Origin: DATEBA01 sp035288045
Lineage (GTDB): Bacteria; Actinomycetota; UBA4738; HRBIN12
Assembly (NCBI GenBank): GCA_035288045.1
Contig: DATEBA010000045.1
Span: forward strand, 1-37,257
Reading direction: 5' to 3'
Length of the DNA: 37,257 nt
Of the stretch, positions 15,635-23,780 are shown piece after piece. The translations under genes and the position numbers were made by a program. The notes below the pieces were generated by a model, which had not been told where the DNA came from, ran no database searches, and saw only the letters and a list, made by a program, of their open reading frames with translations. How positions within the stretch are numbered: position 1 is the first letter of the stretch; each line of letters opens with the position of its first letter.

Positions 15635-16626
15635 CCGGCGACCATGGCATCCTTCGAGAAGAGGCGCCGCACGCGCTCGCGGCAGGCGCTCGGGTCGATG
15701 TCGGAGAGGCGCTGCAGCCGATCGGCGGCTTCGCGCGCGTAGTCCTCCACCGGAACGATCCACCCGGTCTGGCCGTCGGCGATCACCTCGGGCACGGAGC
15801 CCCGCGGCGTCGCTATCACCGGCGTGCCGCAGGCCATCGCCTCGGTCATCACCAGGCCGAATGGCTCCGGCCAGTCGATCGGGAACAGCACCGCCTTCGC
15901 GCGGGCCAGGAGCTCGGCCTTCTCCTCGTGGGTGATTTCCGCCAGGATCTCGGCGTCCGGAGGCAACACCGGCTTCACGTCGCGCTCCCAATGCTCTTCC
16001 TCGATCGGGTCGGCGATCTTCAGCGCCGCGACGAGCTTCACGCCGGCCTCGCGGGCGGCGAGGACGGCCCGCAGGAGTCCCTTCTCCGGCGCCGCACGCC
16101 CGAGGAACAGCACGAAGTCCTCCTTCTCCTTGCGCAACGGGTACCGGTCGAGGTCGATCCCGTTGTAGACGACGCCGCCGTATCTGAGCTCCTCCATTCC
16201 CCGCTTCTGGGCCTCGCTGATCGCCACGAACCAAGCACGATCGGCAACCGCCGAGTAGAGCTGGCGCATCTGGTCCGTGAAGGGCCCATGAAGGGTGTGG
16301 ACGGCGGGAACCGGCGTCTGCACCGCCGCTGCCAGGGCCGAGAACGGCGCGTGCACGTGGAGCACATCGAACCGCGATGGGTCGCGGAGCGAGACGAGCG
16401 TGTGGATCGTGTCCAGGTAGATGTCGTTGATCGTCTTGGGACCCGGGGCGACCTCGAACGCGAACTCCAGGCGCGCCTTCGTTAGGGAGTCGCCGGTTGC
16501 GAAGAGCGTCACCTCGTGCCCCCGCTCAGCGAGCCCGTCCGCCAGGAGCGCGACCACCCACTCGATGCCGCCGTAGCCCTTCGGGGGCACGGCCAGCCAC
16601 GGAGGAGCGACCTGGGCGATCCTCAT
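15598..16626 (-). CDS. Glycosyltransferase family 4 protein
   Basis: A 342 aa GT-B-fold transferase. The N-terminal half begins MRIAQVAPPWLAVPPKGYGG, with the glycine-rich acceptor-side loop. The C-terminal half has the nucleotide-sugar site: LFLGRAAPEKG (about 182-192) and the E-x7-E motif EPFGLVMTE (about 250-258). Members transfer a sugar from a nucleotide donor with retention of configuration. Donor and acceptor cannot be named. The ATG at 16626 is preceded by TAGGCT with an 8 nt spacing. It overlaps the metallophosphoesterase gene tail to tail and diverges from the tRNA gene. Confidence 0.88.
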   Translation of the reverse strand: MRIAQVAPPWLAVPPKGYGGIEWVVALLADGLAERGHEVTLFATGDSLTKARLEFAFEVAPGPKTINDIYLDTIHTLVSLRDPSRFDVLHVHAPFSALAAAVQTPVPAVHTLHGPFTDQMRQLYSAVADRAWFVAISEAQKRGMEELRYGGVVYNGIDLDRYPLRKEKEDFVLFLGRAAPEKGLLRAVLAAREAGVKLVAALKIADPIEEEHWERDVKPVLPPDAEILAEITHEEKAELLARAKAVLFPIDWPEPFGLVMTEAMACGTPVIATPRGSVPEVIADGQTGWIVPVEDYAREAADRLQRLSDIDPSACRERVRRLFSKDAMVAGYEAVFDRALSG

Positions 16627-16634
16627 GAGCCCGA

Positions 16635-16640
16635 AGCCTA
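16635..16640 (-). promoter_or_regulatory. -10-like hexamer TAGGCT ahead of the glycosyltransferase gene
   Basis: TAGGCT on the minus strand is followed by 8 nt and the ATG at 16626, with no Shine-Dalgarno sequence. Confidence 0.35.
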
Positions 16641-16665
16641 CCCCGGGCCGGGACCGGGGGTTCGC

Positions 16666-16671
16666 TACACT
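16666..16671 (+). promoter_or_regulatory. -10 hexamer TACACT of the tRNA-Pro gene
   Basis: TACACT lies 9 nt ahead of the mature tRNA 5' end, so the primary transcript would carry only a 2-3 nt leader. No clear -35 is seen. Confidence 0.5.
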
Positions 16672-16680
16672 TCCCGGGCA

Positions 16681-16754
16681 CGGGACGTAGCGCAGCTTGG
16701 TAGCGCGCAGCGTTCGGGACGCTGAGGTCGCGGGTTCAAATCCCGCCGTCCCGA
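16681..16754 (+). tRNA. tRNA-Pro (anticodon CGG)
   Basis: A 74 nt cloverleaf. The acceptor stem pairs CGGGACG (16681-16687) with CGTCCCG (16747-16753), and A16754 is the discriminator. The anticodon stem CAGCG/CGCTG encloses the loop TTCGGGA, giving anticodon CGG, which reads proline CCG codons. The T arm contains GGTTCAAATCC. No 3' CCA is encoded. A strong terminator follows 6 nt later, so the gene is a single-tRNA transcription unit. Confidence 0.95.
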
Positions 16755-16760
16755 CGGAAC

Positions 16761-16797
16761 GGCAAGAGGCCCCGGGACTCCCCCGGGGCCTCTTGCC
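16761..16797 (+). terminator. Strong hairpin terminator after tRNA-Pro
   Basis: A perfect 16 bp stem, GGCAAGAGGCCCCGGG (16761-16776), pairs with 16782-16797 around a 5 nt loop (ACTCC). No T tract follows, as is common for actinobacterial terminators. The stem is symmetrical and could act on both strands, but the minus-strand gene beyond it reads away from it. Confidence 0.8.
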
Positions 16798-16829
16798 GCC
16801 ATCTGCTTCCGCTCCGGCTTTCGCGGGGT

Positions 16830-16858
16830 TTGACGCCCCTACGGGGGCCGGGTAGCCT
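16830..16858 (+). promoter_or_regulatory. Promoter of the NlpC/P60 gene
   Basis: TTGACG (16830-16835) and TAGCCT (16853-16858) are exactly 17 nt apart, a good sigma-70-type promoter. The predicted leader is about 28 nt and lacks a clear Shine-Dalgarno sequence. Confidence 0.6.
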
Positions 16859-16892
16859 CGTCGCGGGGCTGCTTCAGGCAGCCTCTTGCGTT

Positions 16893-17939
16893 ATGTGGAG
16901 GCAGGAACGGATCCGGGGGAGGTTCGCGCGGCTCGCACTCGCCGCCGTACTCGTCGTTCCCCTGGCCTTCGGATCCGCGCCTTCTTCGGCCGCCCCCTCC
17001 AAGGCCGACCTCGACGCCGCGCACGACAAGCTCCGCGAGCTCAACGAGGATCTCTCGCTGCTGGTCGAGCAGTACAACCAGGCTCGCCTGGCCCTCGACG
17101 AGGCTCGCGGCAGGCTGGCCGCCGCTCGTCGCGACGTTAGGGAATCGCGCAACGCCGCGGATGCTGCGCGCGAGTCGCTGTCGGATCGGGCGGTCAGCGC
17201 CTACACGGACGCGGGCTCCGAACTCGGGATTCTGCTGGGGGCGGAGAGCTTCGGCGACTTCGCCGACCGCATCGAGTTCCTCGGACAGCTGGCCGAGCAC
17301 GACAACCAGCTCGCGCTCGAGGCCCAGTCCGCCGGGCAGCGGGCATCGTGGGCGGCCGACCGGCTGGCCGACGCAGTCGACGCTCGTGAGGACGCCCTCG
17401 CGGCGGTCCACCGCAAGACCGGCGAGATCAAGGGGCTGATCGCCGAGCAGGAGGCGTTCGTCGCCGACCTAGAAGAGGAGCTGGCAGAGGCTCGACGCGA
17501 ACGTCGGCAGGCGCTGCAAGAGGCGCTCGAGGAAGCTAAGGAGTCCCCGCCACCCCAGCCGACGGGGCCGCCGCCGCCCGCTCCAAGCTCCGGGGCACAG
17601 GCGGCGATCGACGCCGCGTACTCGGTGATCGGCACCCCCTACCGGTGGGGCGGCTCGAGTCCCTCGACCGGGTTCGACTGCTCGGGCCTGACGATGTGGG
17701 CCTGGGCTCACGCAGGCGTGTCGCTCACACACTCCTCGGCCGGGCAGTACGCGTCGCTCCCGCACGTAGACCGGAACCAGCTGCAGCCGGGCGACCTCGT
17801 CTTCTTCTATTCACCGATCCACCACGTGGGGCTCTACATCGGTGGCGGGAAGATGATCGACGCGCCGCACACCGGGGCATACGTCGCGGTACGCCCGGTC
17901 AACTGGCCGGCGTACGTGGGCGCGGCTCGTCCCGGCTGA
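16893..17939 (+). CDS. Secreted NlpC/P60 peptidoglycan endopeptidase with coiled coil
   Basis: A 348 aa cell-wall hydrolase. It has a signal peptide (basic 1-13, hydrophobic 14-27, cleavage near SSAA, about residue 34), a long coiled coil (about 36-217) and a Pro-rich linker (218-232). The NlpC/P60 domain (about 235-348) has its catalytic cysteine in GFDCSG (C263), histidine in HHVGLYIG (H311) and third polar residue in PHTG (H326). It should cleave peptide stems in peptidoglycan, as RipA and PcsB-type proteins do, with the coiled coil controlling access or partner binding. The ATG at 16893 was chosen because it leaves a normal signal peptide. The longer frame upstream would include the promoter. 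Confidence 0.92.
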   Translation: MWRQERIRGRFARLALAAVLVVPLAFGSAPSSAAPSKADLDAAHDKLRELNEDLSLLVEQYNQARLALDEARGRLAAARRDVRESRNAADAARESLSDRAVSAYTDAGSELGILLGAESFGDFADRIEFLGQLAEHDNQLALEAQSAGQRASWAADRLADAVDAREDALAAVHRKTGEIKGLIAEQEAFVADLEEELAEARRERRQALQEALEEAKESPPPQPTGPPPPAPSSGAQAAIDAAYSVIGTPYRWGGSSPSTGFDCSGLTMWAWAHAGVSLTHSSAGQYASLPHVDRNQLQPGDLVFFYSPIHHVGLYIGGGKMIDAPHTGAYVAVRPVNWPAYVGAARPG

Positions 17940-17980
17940 GCGAAGCCCTCTTGAAGGGCCGTCCTCGCAGTTGCCAGGGG

Positions 17981-17986
17981 TAAGCT
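17981..17986 (+). promoter_or_regulatory. -10-like hexamer TAAGCT ahead of the ECF sigma gene
   Basis: TAAGCT is followed by 6 nt and the GTG at 17993, suggesting a leaderless mRNA from a housekeeping-type promoter. No ECF-type GGAAC element is seen here, so I find no sign of autoregulation. Confidence 0.4.
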
Positions 17987-17992
17987 CCGGCC

Positions 17993-18640
17993 GTGCAATC
18001 GGGGACCGATCGCGATCTCGACCTCCTCGACGCGCTCCGCGCCGGCGACGACGACGCCTTCATGGAGCTCGTGGAGCGCTACCAGGCCATGATGCTCCGG
18101 ATCGCCGCGATGTTCGTGCCCTCGCGCGCCGTGGCGGAGGAGGTGGTCCAGGAGACCTGGCTCGGCGTCCTCCAGGGTATCGACCGCTTCGAGGGGAGGT
18201 CGTCCTTCCGCACCTGGCTGTTCCGGATCCTTGTCAACATCGCGAAGACGCGCGGGCAGCGGGAGCGGCGGAGCGTCCCGTTCTCCTCGCTCCTACCCGG
18301 AGACCCGGAGGAGTCGGCAGTCGACCCCGATCGCTTCCAGCCTGCGACCGGCGACCTGCCGGGTCACTGGGTGACGTTCCCCGCCCACTGGGAGCAGGCT
18401 CCCGAGGAACGCCTACTTGCCGGCGAGACCCGAGGGGTCGTCGAGGGCGCGATCGAGGGACTCCCGCCCGCGCAGGCCACGGTCATCCGGCTGCGCGACG
18501 TCCTCGGGTGGTCGTCGCAGGAAGTGTGTAACGCCCTGGACATCAGCGAGACGAACCAGCGTGTGCTCCTGCACAGGGCGCGCTCGAAGGTTCGCCGCGC
18601 GCTCGAGCGCTACCTGACCGAGGAGATGGTCGAGACGTGA
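17993..18640 (+). CDS. ECF-type RNA polymerase sigma factor
   Basis: A 215 aa group 4 (ECF) sigma factor. Region 2 is at about 20-90, including the -10-recognition helix around GRSSFRTWLFRILVNIAK (68-85). Region 4 is at about 150-205, with the helix-turn-helix SSQEVCNALDISETNQRVLLHRAR. The two are joined by an unusually long linker of about 55 residues (about 92-146) containing the segment GHWVTFPAHWEQAPEERLL. The GTG start lies 6 nt after TAAGCT. The stop overlaps the anti-sigma start by 4 nt (GTGA). The inducing signal and regulon are not shown by the sequence. The ECF-like promoter ahead of whiB is a possible target. Confidence 0.92.
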   Translation: MQSGTDRDLDLLDALRAGDDDAFMELVERYQAMMLRIAAMFVPSRAVAEEVVQETWLGVLQGIDRFEGRSSFRTWLFRILVNIAKTRGQRERRSVPFSSLLPGDPEESAVDPDRFQPATGDLPGHWVTFPAHWEQAPEERLLAGETRGVVEGAIEGLPPAQATVIRLRDVLGWSSQEVCNALDISETNQRVLLHRARSKVRRALERYLTEEMVET

Positions 18641-18885
18641 CGGCGCCCGCCGAGCTGACGTGCAAGGAGCTCGTGGAGCTCGTGACCGAGTTCCTCGAGG
18701 GCTACCTTCCCGAGCCCGACCGCGAGCGCTTCGAGGCCCACCTCGCGATCTGCGATGGCTGCACGGCCTACGTGGAGCAGATGCGCACCACGATCCGGGT
18801 GACCGGGACGCTCACCGAGGAGCAGGTACCGCAGGAGGCGACGGATCGCCTGCTCTCAGCGTTCCGCTCCTGGAAGGATCGGTAA
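18637..18885 (+). CDS. Small soluble zinc-binding anti-sigma factor (ZAS)
   Basis: An 82 aa protein carrying the full ZAS zinc motif: C9-x25-H35-x3-C39-x2-C42. It has no membrane helix, so it is likely a cytoplasmic, possibly thiol-sensitive, inhibitor of the sigma factor encoded just upstream. In known pairs of this kind (for example RsrA with SigR) oxidation of the zinc-site cysteines releases the sigma factor. That this applies here is inference. Translation is probably coupled to the sigma gene through the 4 nt overlap. It ends 29 bp from the convergent debranching enzyme gene. Confidence 0.88.
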   Translation: MTAPAELTCKELVELVTEFLEGYLPEPDRERFEAHLAICDGCTAYVEQMRTTIRVTGTLTEEQVPQEATDRLLSAFRSWKDR

Positions 18886-18914
18886 CGCCGGTCCCCGAGC
18901 AGCGCGATTCCCCC

Positions 18915-21326
18915 TCAGTGGGTCAGGCGCACGTGACCGTTGGTTCTTACCGCCTCGAGGTCCCAGTGCGTCCCGAACGCGTGCATCCCGTGGATGAAGA
19001 TGCGCCCGACCTCCTCGGGAACGCGCGGGTCAAGCCGCACCTCGCCGTCGCGGACGTCCAGTCCCAGCATCGTCTTCACGAACACGAACGGCGCGCCCGT
19101 GGCCCACGCCTGCGGCCTACACGCGGTCGGGTACGGGACCGGGAACCGGCCCACGCTCCGGTCGAATCCCGCGAACGCCTCCGGCAGCCGGAAGTCGCTG
19201 AACGACGCGGCCTCGAGCTGCGCCCTCGCGATCCGGTTCGCCTCGTCGCGGAAGCCGTACCGGACGAGACCTTCGACAAGGATCGAGTTGTCGTGCGGCC
19301 AGATCGTGCCGACGTGGTAGCCGATCGGATTGTACCCGCCGTCTGACCACGACATCGTTCGGACACCCCACCCGGAGAACATGTCCGCGGACATCAGGTG
19401 ATCGGCGACGATGCGCGCGCGATCCTCCGGCACCATCCCCGACCACAGCAGGTGCCCCATGTTCGAGGTCATCGAGTCGATCCGGCGCTTGTCGCCGTCG
19501 AGCCCGACGACGTAGTAGCCGCCGCGCTCCTCGCTCCAGAAGTCCCTGTTGAACCGCTCCCTCAGCTCCTCGGCTTCCTTGCGGAGGCGGGAGGCAAGCT
19601 CCGCGTCGCCCATCAGGTGCTCTGCGATCTCGGCCGCGCGGAGCTTCCCGTCGTACACGTATCCCTGGATCTCGGCGGCGGCGATCGGCAGGTACGGGAT
19701 GCTCCCGTCGGAGAACTGGATAGCGTCCCAGGAGTCCTTCCAGCACTGGTTCCCCAGGCCCTGCGAGGAACGGGTCTGATACTCCACGTAGCCGTCGCCG
19801 TCGCGATCTCCATGCTCGTCGATCCAGTCCAGAGCCGCCAGCACCTTGTCCCAGCGGGCCCGCACGAAGTCGTCGTCGCGCGCGTACCGCCAGTACTCCG
19901 ACATGAGCACGAGGTACAGGGGAGTGGCATCCGCCGTCCCGTAATACGGGCTGTGCGGCTTCTCGCCCATCACCGTGAGCTCGCCGCTCCGGATCTCGTG
20001 GAGGATCTTGCCCGGCTCCTCGTCGCGGAACTCGTCGACCTTCGTCCCCTGGAGCGCGCCGAGCAGGTGGAGCGCGCCACGCGCGAGCTCCGGCCCCACC
20101 CAAAGGGTCTGGAGCGCCGTGATCAGAGTGTCTCGACCGAACAAGGTCATGAACCACGGCAGCCCGGCAGCCGGCAGGACGTAGGCCTCCCCCTGGAACT
20201 CGCCGGCGATGCGGAGGGCAGCGAGGTCGACGATCGACTTGTCGAACACCGCCTTCAGCACGGCATCGTCCGACCGGAACCGCGGCACCTCCTCGAGCCA
20301 GCTAGTGAGGGCTCCCTCGGCGTGCTCCTGCTCCTCGCCGAAGGACTCGTGCGTCGGCTCAAGCACCTTCTCGTTCACGCGGACGGTGATGCGCAGCGCG
20401 ACCACTAGGGCGCTCCTGGAGGGCAGCTCGACCTCCCACACGAGGTCGTTCCCGTCGATCCGCGGCCTCGCCTCCCGCGTCGGCGGGACGTCGAGAGCTG
20501 TGGCCGGGTTCACACCCTCGGCTATCGCGCTCTGGGCGACCCGCACGTTCGTCTCGGCGAGGAACCCGCCGTTCTCGTAGTGGAAGTGAAGACTCGACTC
20601 GTCGGGGTCGTGCTCCGTATCCGTGCGAGCGCTCCTGTCCCGGACCCGGCTCTTCACCTCGAACAGATCGGCGAAGTCGGCCTCGACGGCCATGCGGAGC
20701 TCCACACGAACGGTCTCGGTGGCCGCGTTGAACACGATCAGCTGCTCGTGGAGGCCACCGCCGACGAACCTGAAGCGCCGTACGGTGAGCGTGTTCGCGC
20801 GGATCCCCGGCAGGTCGGGGTTCGTGAGGAAGAAGGCCGCCGAGTAGTAGTCGACCACGCCCGACTTCAGCAGAGAGGGCGGCCGTCCGTTCAGGGTGAG
20901 CATCCACCCGGAGAGGAACCGGGTGTCGTCGTGGAGCAGCCCCCCGATGGATCCGGGCGGGACGTCCCCGATCGAGTCGGAGTACATGAAGGTCCGGCCC
21001 TCGAGGATCGCCACGGCGTCCGTTCCGAGCTCGGGCGGGTACGCCTTCTCGTCGCCCTCCCCCTCCTCGTCCCGGGGCGCGGGGTAGGGGTCGAGCGGCG
21101 TCGGCCGGCGCTCGGCCGCTCCGGCGATCGGTGGGTGTACGAGATCGGCGAGACGCTGCTCCGCCTGGGCGACGAGCGCGTCGTTCCCGATCGCCCTTGC
21201 CTCGTCCCGAGCACGCTCGAGGAGCTGGCGCGCCTGTCCCCTCCTCGCGTCCTCCATGGCGGGCGTGGCGTACTTGAGCTTCTCGTCGGCCTTCACGATC
21301 AGCTCGAAGATCTCGCTCGGCTCCAT
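18915..21326 (-). CDS. Glycogen debranching enzyme (amylo-alpha-1,6-glucosidase family)
   Basis: An 803 aa cytoplasmic carbohydrate enzyme. Residues 1-60 form a charged helical extension not typical of the family. The N-terminal debranching domain begins near 105 (TFMYSDSIGDVPPGSIGGLLHDDTRFLSGW). The C-terminal (alpha/alpha)6 catalytic domain includes LPWFMTLFGRDTLITALQ (about 383-400), FSGWGVRTMS and GYHVGTIWPHDNSILVEG. It should release glucose from alpha-1,6 branch points of glycogen-like glucans. The ATG at 21326 has GAGGAGGAA just upstream. It is the third gene of an apparent operon, 18 bp after a glucose dehydrogenase gene, so the free glucose it makes may be the substrate of that enzyme. 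Confidence 0.88.
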   Translation of the reverse strand: MEPSEIFELIVKADEKLKYATPAMEDARRGQARQLLERARDEARAIGNDALVAQAEQRLADLVHPPIAGAAERRPTPLDPYPAPRDEEGEGDEKAYPPELGTDAVAILEGRTFMYSDSIGDVPPGSIGGLLHDDTRFLSGWMLTLNGRPPSLLKSGVVDYYSAAFFLTNPDLPGIRANTLTVRRFRFVGGGLHEQLIVFNAATETVRVELRMAVEADFADLFEVKSRVRDRSARTDTEHDPDESSLHFHYENGGFLAETNVRVAQSAIAEGVNPATALDVPPTREARPRIDGNDLVWEVELPSRSALVVALRITVRVNEKVLEPTHESFGEEQEHAEGALTSWLEEVPRFRSDDAVLKAVFDKSIVDLAALRIAGEFQGEAYVLPAAGLPWFMTLFGRDTLITALQTLWVGPELARGALHLLGALQGTKVDEFRDEEPGKILHEIRSGELTVMGEKPHSPYYGTADATPLYLVLMSEYWRYARDDDFVRARWDKVLAALDWIDEHGDRDGDGYVEYQTRSSQGLGNQCWKDSWDAIQFSDGSIPYLPIAAAEIQGYVYDGKLRAAEIAEHLMGDAELASRLRKEAEELRERFNRDFWSEERGGYYVVGLDGDKRRIDSMTSNMGHLLWSGMVPEDRARIVADHLMSADMFSGWGVRTMSWSDGGYNPIGYHVGTIWPHDNSILVEGLVRYGFRDEANRIARAQLEAASFSDFRLPEAFAGFDRSVGRFPVPYPTACRPQAWATGAPFVFVKTMLGLDVRDGEVRLDPRVPEEVGRIFIHGMHAFGTHWDLEAVRTNGHVRLTH

Positions 21327-21344
21327 GGGCTTCCTCCTCGCAGG

Positions 21345-22391
21345 CTAGCCCGCGATCTCGACCACGGTCTTCACGTCGTCCGGTCGGCGCTCGAGCGCCT
21401 CCCCCCAACAGTCAAGCGGCACCCATCGCGTCACCAGCGAGTCGAGCCACGTCGCGTCGGCCGCCGCGAGCGCCCTCGCCGCCTGCTCGTAGTGCCGGAG
21501 CCCGGCGTTCACCGAGCCGAAGACGACGTTGTTGTTGAGCACCATCTCCTTGTTCAGGGCGTCGAGATTCAGCTTCTCCGAGCGTCCCGCGGGCGAGATG
21601 CCGGTGAGGCACATGATGCCGTCTGGGGCGAGGTGCTCGATCGCGTGGAACACGAGTGGTCCGACGCCCGTGCACTCGATCACTACGTCGAAGTCCATCC
21701 CGGCGTCGTCGAGAGATCCCACGTGGTAGGTCGCCCCGAGCTTGGCCGCGAGATCGGGCTTGGGGCCCCTATCGACGACGTCGAGCAGGTGGACGTCGAG
21801 ACCGCGCTGCACCCCGAGGAGCGCACCGAGCAGGCCGAGCGGTCCCGCCCCTGTGACGAGCGCGTTTCGGGGGGCGAAACGGGCTCGTGAGCCGATCCGC
21901 TCGATGTGCTCCCACGCCTTCGCGACCACGCTGGCGGGCTCGGCGAGCACCGCGAGCCGCCCGAGCCGCGGGTCGACCTTGACTGCGAACGCGGGCTCGA
22001 TGCGGAACCGCTCCGAGAGGAACCCGTCGCGGCCCTTGATACCACGCTCGGTGTACATGCCGTTCCGGCACATGTCCCACTCGCCGACCGCGCAGTTCTC
22101 GCACGGCACAGGGTCGGGCCTACGCACGACCCCGACGACGAGGTCCCCGGGCGCGAACCCGCCCTCCACGGGAGCCTCCAGCACGCGCCCGAGCGACTCG
22201 TGGCCGAGCACAAGCCGGTCGCGCCCCGGCGGGGCCTCGCCGTACTTGCCCTCGACGATCTCGTTGTCGGTGCCGTCGACCCCTACCGCGAGGGTCTGGC
22301 ACAGGATCTCGCCATCATCGAGACCAGGCTCGGGAACCTCCACCAGCTCCGCCGACATCGGGGTCGGCGGCGTGGCCGTTAGCGCCCGCAT
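21345..22391 (-). CDS. Glucose 1-dehydrogenase, zinc MDR type
   Basis: A 348 aa medium-chain dehydrogenase resembling the archaeal glucose dehydrogenases of Thermoplasma and Haloferax. The catalytic zinc site reads GVDGTD (37-42), with Asp in place of the usual Cys, as I recall for the Haloferax mediterranei enzyme. GHES (63-66) supplies His and Glu. A reduced cysteine cluster PCENCAVGEWDMC follows near 96-108. The Rossmann loop is GAGPLGLLG, and the next strand ends LLDVVDRGPKP; cofactor preference (NADP or NAD) cannot be decided from this. It oxidises glucose to gluconolactone. It starts 2 bp after the reductase stop and is followed by the debranching enzyme. Confidence 0.85.
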   Translation of the reverse strand: MRALTATPPTPMSAELVEVPEPGLDDGEILCQTLAVGVDGTDNEIVEGKYGEAPPGRDRLVLGHESLGRVLEAPVEGGFAPGDLVVGVVRRPDPVPCENCAVGEWDMCRNGMYTERGIKGRDGFLSERFRIEPAFAVKVDPRLGRLAVLAEPASVVAKAWEHIERIGSRARFAPRNALVTGAGPLGLLGALLGVQRGLDVHLLDVVDRGPKPDLAAKLGATYHVGSLDDAGMDFDVVIECTGVGPLVFHAIEHLAPDGIMCLTGISPAGRSEKLNLDALNKEMVLNNNVVFGSVNAGLRHYEQAARALAAADATWLDSLVTRWVPLDCWGEALERRPDDVKTVVEIAG

Positions 22392-22393
22392 CG

Positions 22394-23593
22394 CTAGGAC
22401 CTCTCGAGCTTCTCGAGGTAGGCGCGGATCGCGATCGCGGCGGCGGCGCCCTCGCCGACGGCCGACGCGAGCTGCTTGGTCGATCCGCTCCGAACGTCGC
22501 CGGCCGCGAACACTCCCGGCATGCTCGTCATGCAGCCGGGATCGGTCACGATCAGCCCACGGTCGTCGAGATCGAGCATGCCCTTCAGGAATCCGGTGTT
22601 CGGATCGAGCCCGATGAACACGAAGCAGCCGTTCGGGTGGAGTTCCTCGGTCTCGCCGGTCTTGCGGTTCTCGACGACCGCCGCGCCGAGCTTGCCGCTG
22701 CCGTCGTCCTTCGGCTTGAACTCCTTCACGGCTCGGTTGGTCCGCACCTCCATCTTCTTGTGCATCGCCACCTTGTCCTGGAGGAGCCTGTTCGCCTTGA
22801 GGGTCGGGTTGTACTCGATGACCGTCACCTTGTCGGTGAACTGCGTGAGGAATAGGCCCTCCTCGAGGCCGCTGTTGCCGCCGCCGAGGATCATGAGCTC
22901 CTTGGAGCCCTTATAGAACGGCCCGTCGCGGGTCGCGCAGAAGTGGATGCCGGCGCCGATCAGATCCTCCTCGCCCGGGACGTTCGTGCGGCGGTACGTC
23001 GAGCCGGTCGCGATCAGCGCGGCGCGGGCGTGATAGTGGTCTCCGGTGGCGGTCTCGACGTCGATCTGACCGTCGTCGCGCGTGATGCCCTGCACGGACA
23101 CAGCCTGCAGCATCTCCACCCCGTAACGCTGCGCCTGCTGCACGATCCTGTTGGCCAACTCGGCACCGCCGATCCCCTCCGGGAACCCGGGGTAGTTGTC
23201 GAGACGCTCGGTCACGCCAGCCTGGCCGCCGAGCCCCTTGCTGTCGATCACGAGGGTCTGGAGGTTCTCGCGGGCCGCGTAGATCGACGTCGTCAGGCCG
23301 GCCGGTCCGCCGCCCACGACGACGAGGTCGTAAACGTGCATCATCGCCATGCGCTCGAGGCCGATCTTCTCCGCCAGCTCCTCGTCCGAGGGCTCGGACA
23401 GATGGGTGTCGTCAGGGAAGATGATCGTGGGTATGACGTTGTTGCCGTTGTTCCGCTCCTGGACGATCCTCGGCCCTTCCGGATCGACCTCGATGTCGTG
23501 CCACTCGAACGGGACCCGCTGGTCTGATAGGAAACGCTTGGCCCGCCGGCAGTCCGGGCACCAGCTCGCTCCATAGACCTTGATGTCTGCCAC
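22394..23593 (-). CDS. Glutaredoxin-thioredoxin reductase fusion flavoprotein
   Basis: A 399 aa fusion. Residues 1-80 are a glutaredoxin/mycoredoxin-like domain with active site WCPDC (C12, C15) and the cis-proline segment VIPTI (53-57). Residues 88-399 are a thioredoxin reductase-like FAD/NAD(P)H domain with GGGPAG (94-99), GGGNSG (237-242) and AAGDVRSG (363-370). The reductase active site, normally CATC, reads CATR (C219-R222), so the second redox cysteine is lost. Electrons may pass from flavin to the fused domain by a different route. The GTG at 23593 follows AGGAAGGGGAA; the longer upstream frame has no homology. First gene of the operon with glucose dehydrogenase and debranching enzyme. 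Confidence 0.88.
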   Translation of the reverse strand: MADIKVYGASWCPDCRRAKRFLSDQRVPFEWHDIEVDPEGPRIVQERNNGNNVIPTIIFPDDTHLSEPSDEELAEKIGLERMAMMHVYDLVVVGGGPAGLTTSIYAARENLQTLVIDSKGLGGQAGVTERLDNYPGFPEGIGGAELANRIVQQAQRYGVEMLQAVSVQGITRDDGQIDVETATGDHYHARAALIATGSTYRRTNVPGEEDLIGAGIHFCATRDGPFYKGSKELMILGGGNSGLEEGLFLTQFTDKVTVIEYNPTLKANRLLQDKVAMHKKMEVRTNRAVKEFKPKDDGSGKLGAAVVENRKTGETEELHPNGCFVFIGLDPNTGFLKGMLDLDDRGLIVTDPGCMTSMPGVFAAGDVRSGSTKQLASAVGEGAAAAIAIRAYLEKLERS

Positions 23594-23780
23594 GTCGGGT
23601 TCCCCTTCCTGCTTCGACGGCCAATCGTGTTCCCGGCCGACCCCTCCGTTACACGACAGGGTGGCGCAACTGGGACCCGCAGGTCGAGTCCGGAGTAACG
23701 CGGCCGCAGTCGGAGGAGGTGGAAGCACCCGTCTGCCGCTTCGGATCACCGCGGCGACGGCGGCCCGGCCCGCGCGATCG

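Noticed and set aside
16681..16797. Attachment site for an integrated element at the tRNA-Pro gene
   Set aside because: No integrase, no direct repeat of the tRNA end, and the neighbours are housekeeping genes.
16798..16892. Riboswitch (c-di-AMP, ydaO type) ahead of the NlpC/P60 gene
   Set aside because: Such switches often precede cell-wall hydrolases in this phylum, but the region is too short, lacks the conserved core and is explained by a standard promoter.
23594..23780. SigR-type promoter (GGGAA-N18-GTT) ahead of the glutaredoxin-reductase operon
   Set aside because: GGGAAC is present near 23625, but no GTT lies at the needed distance.
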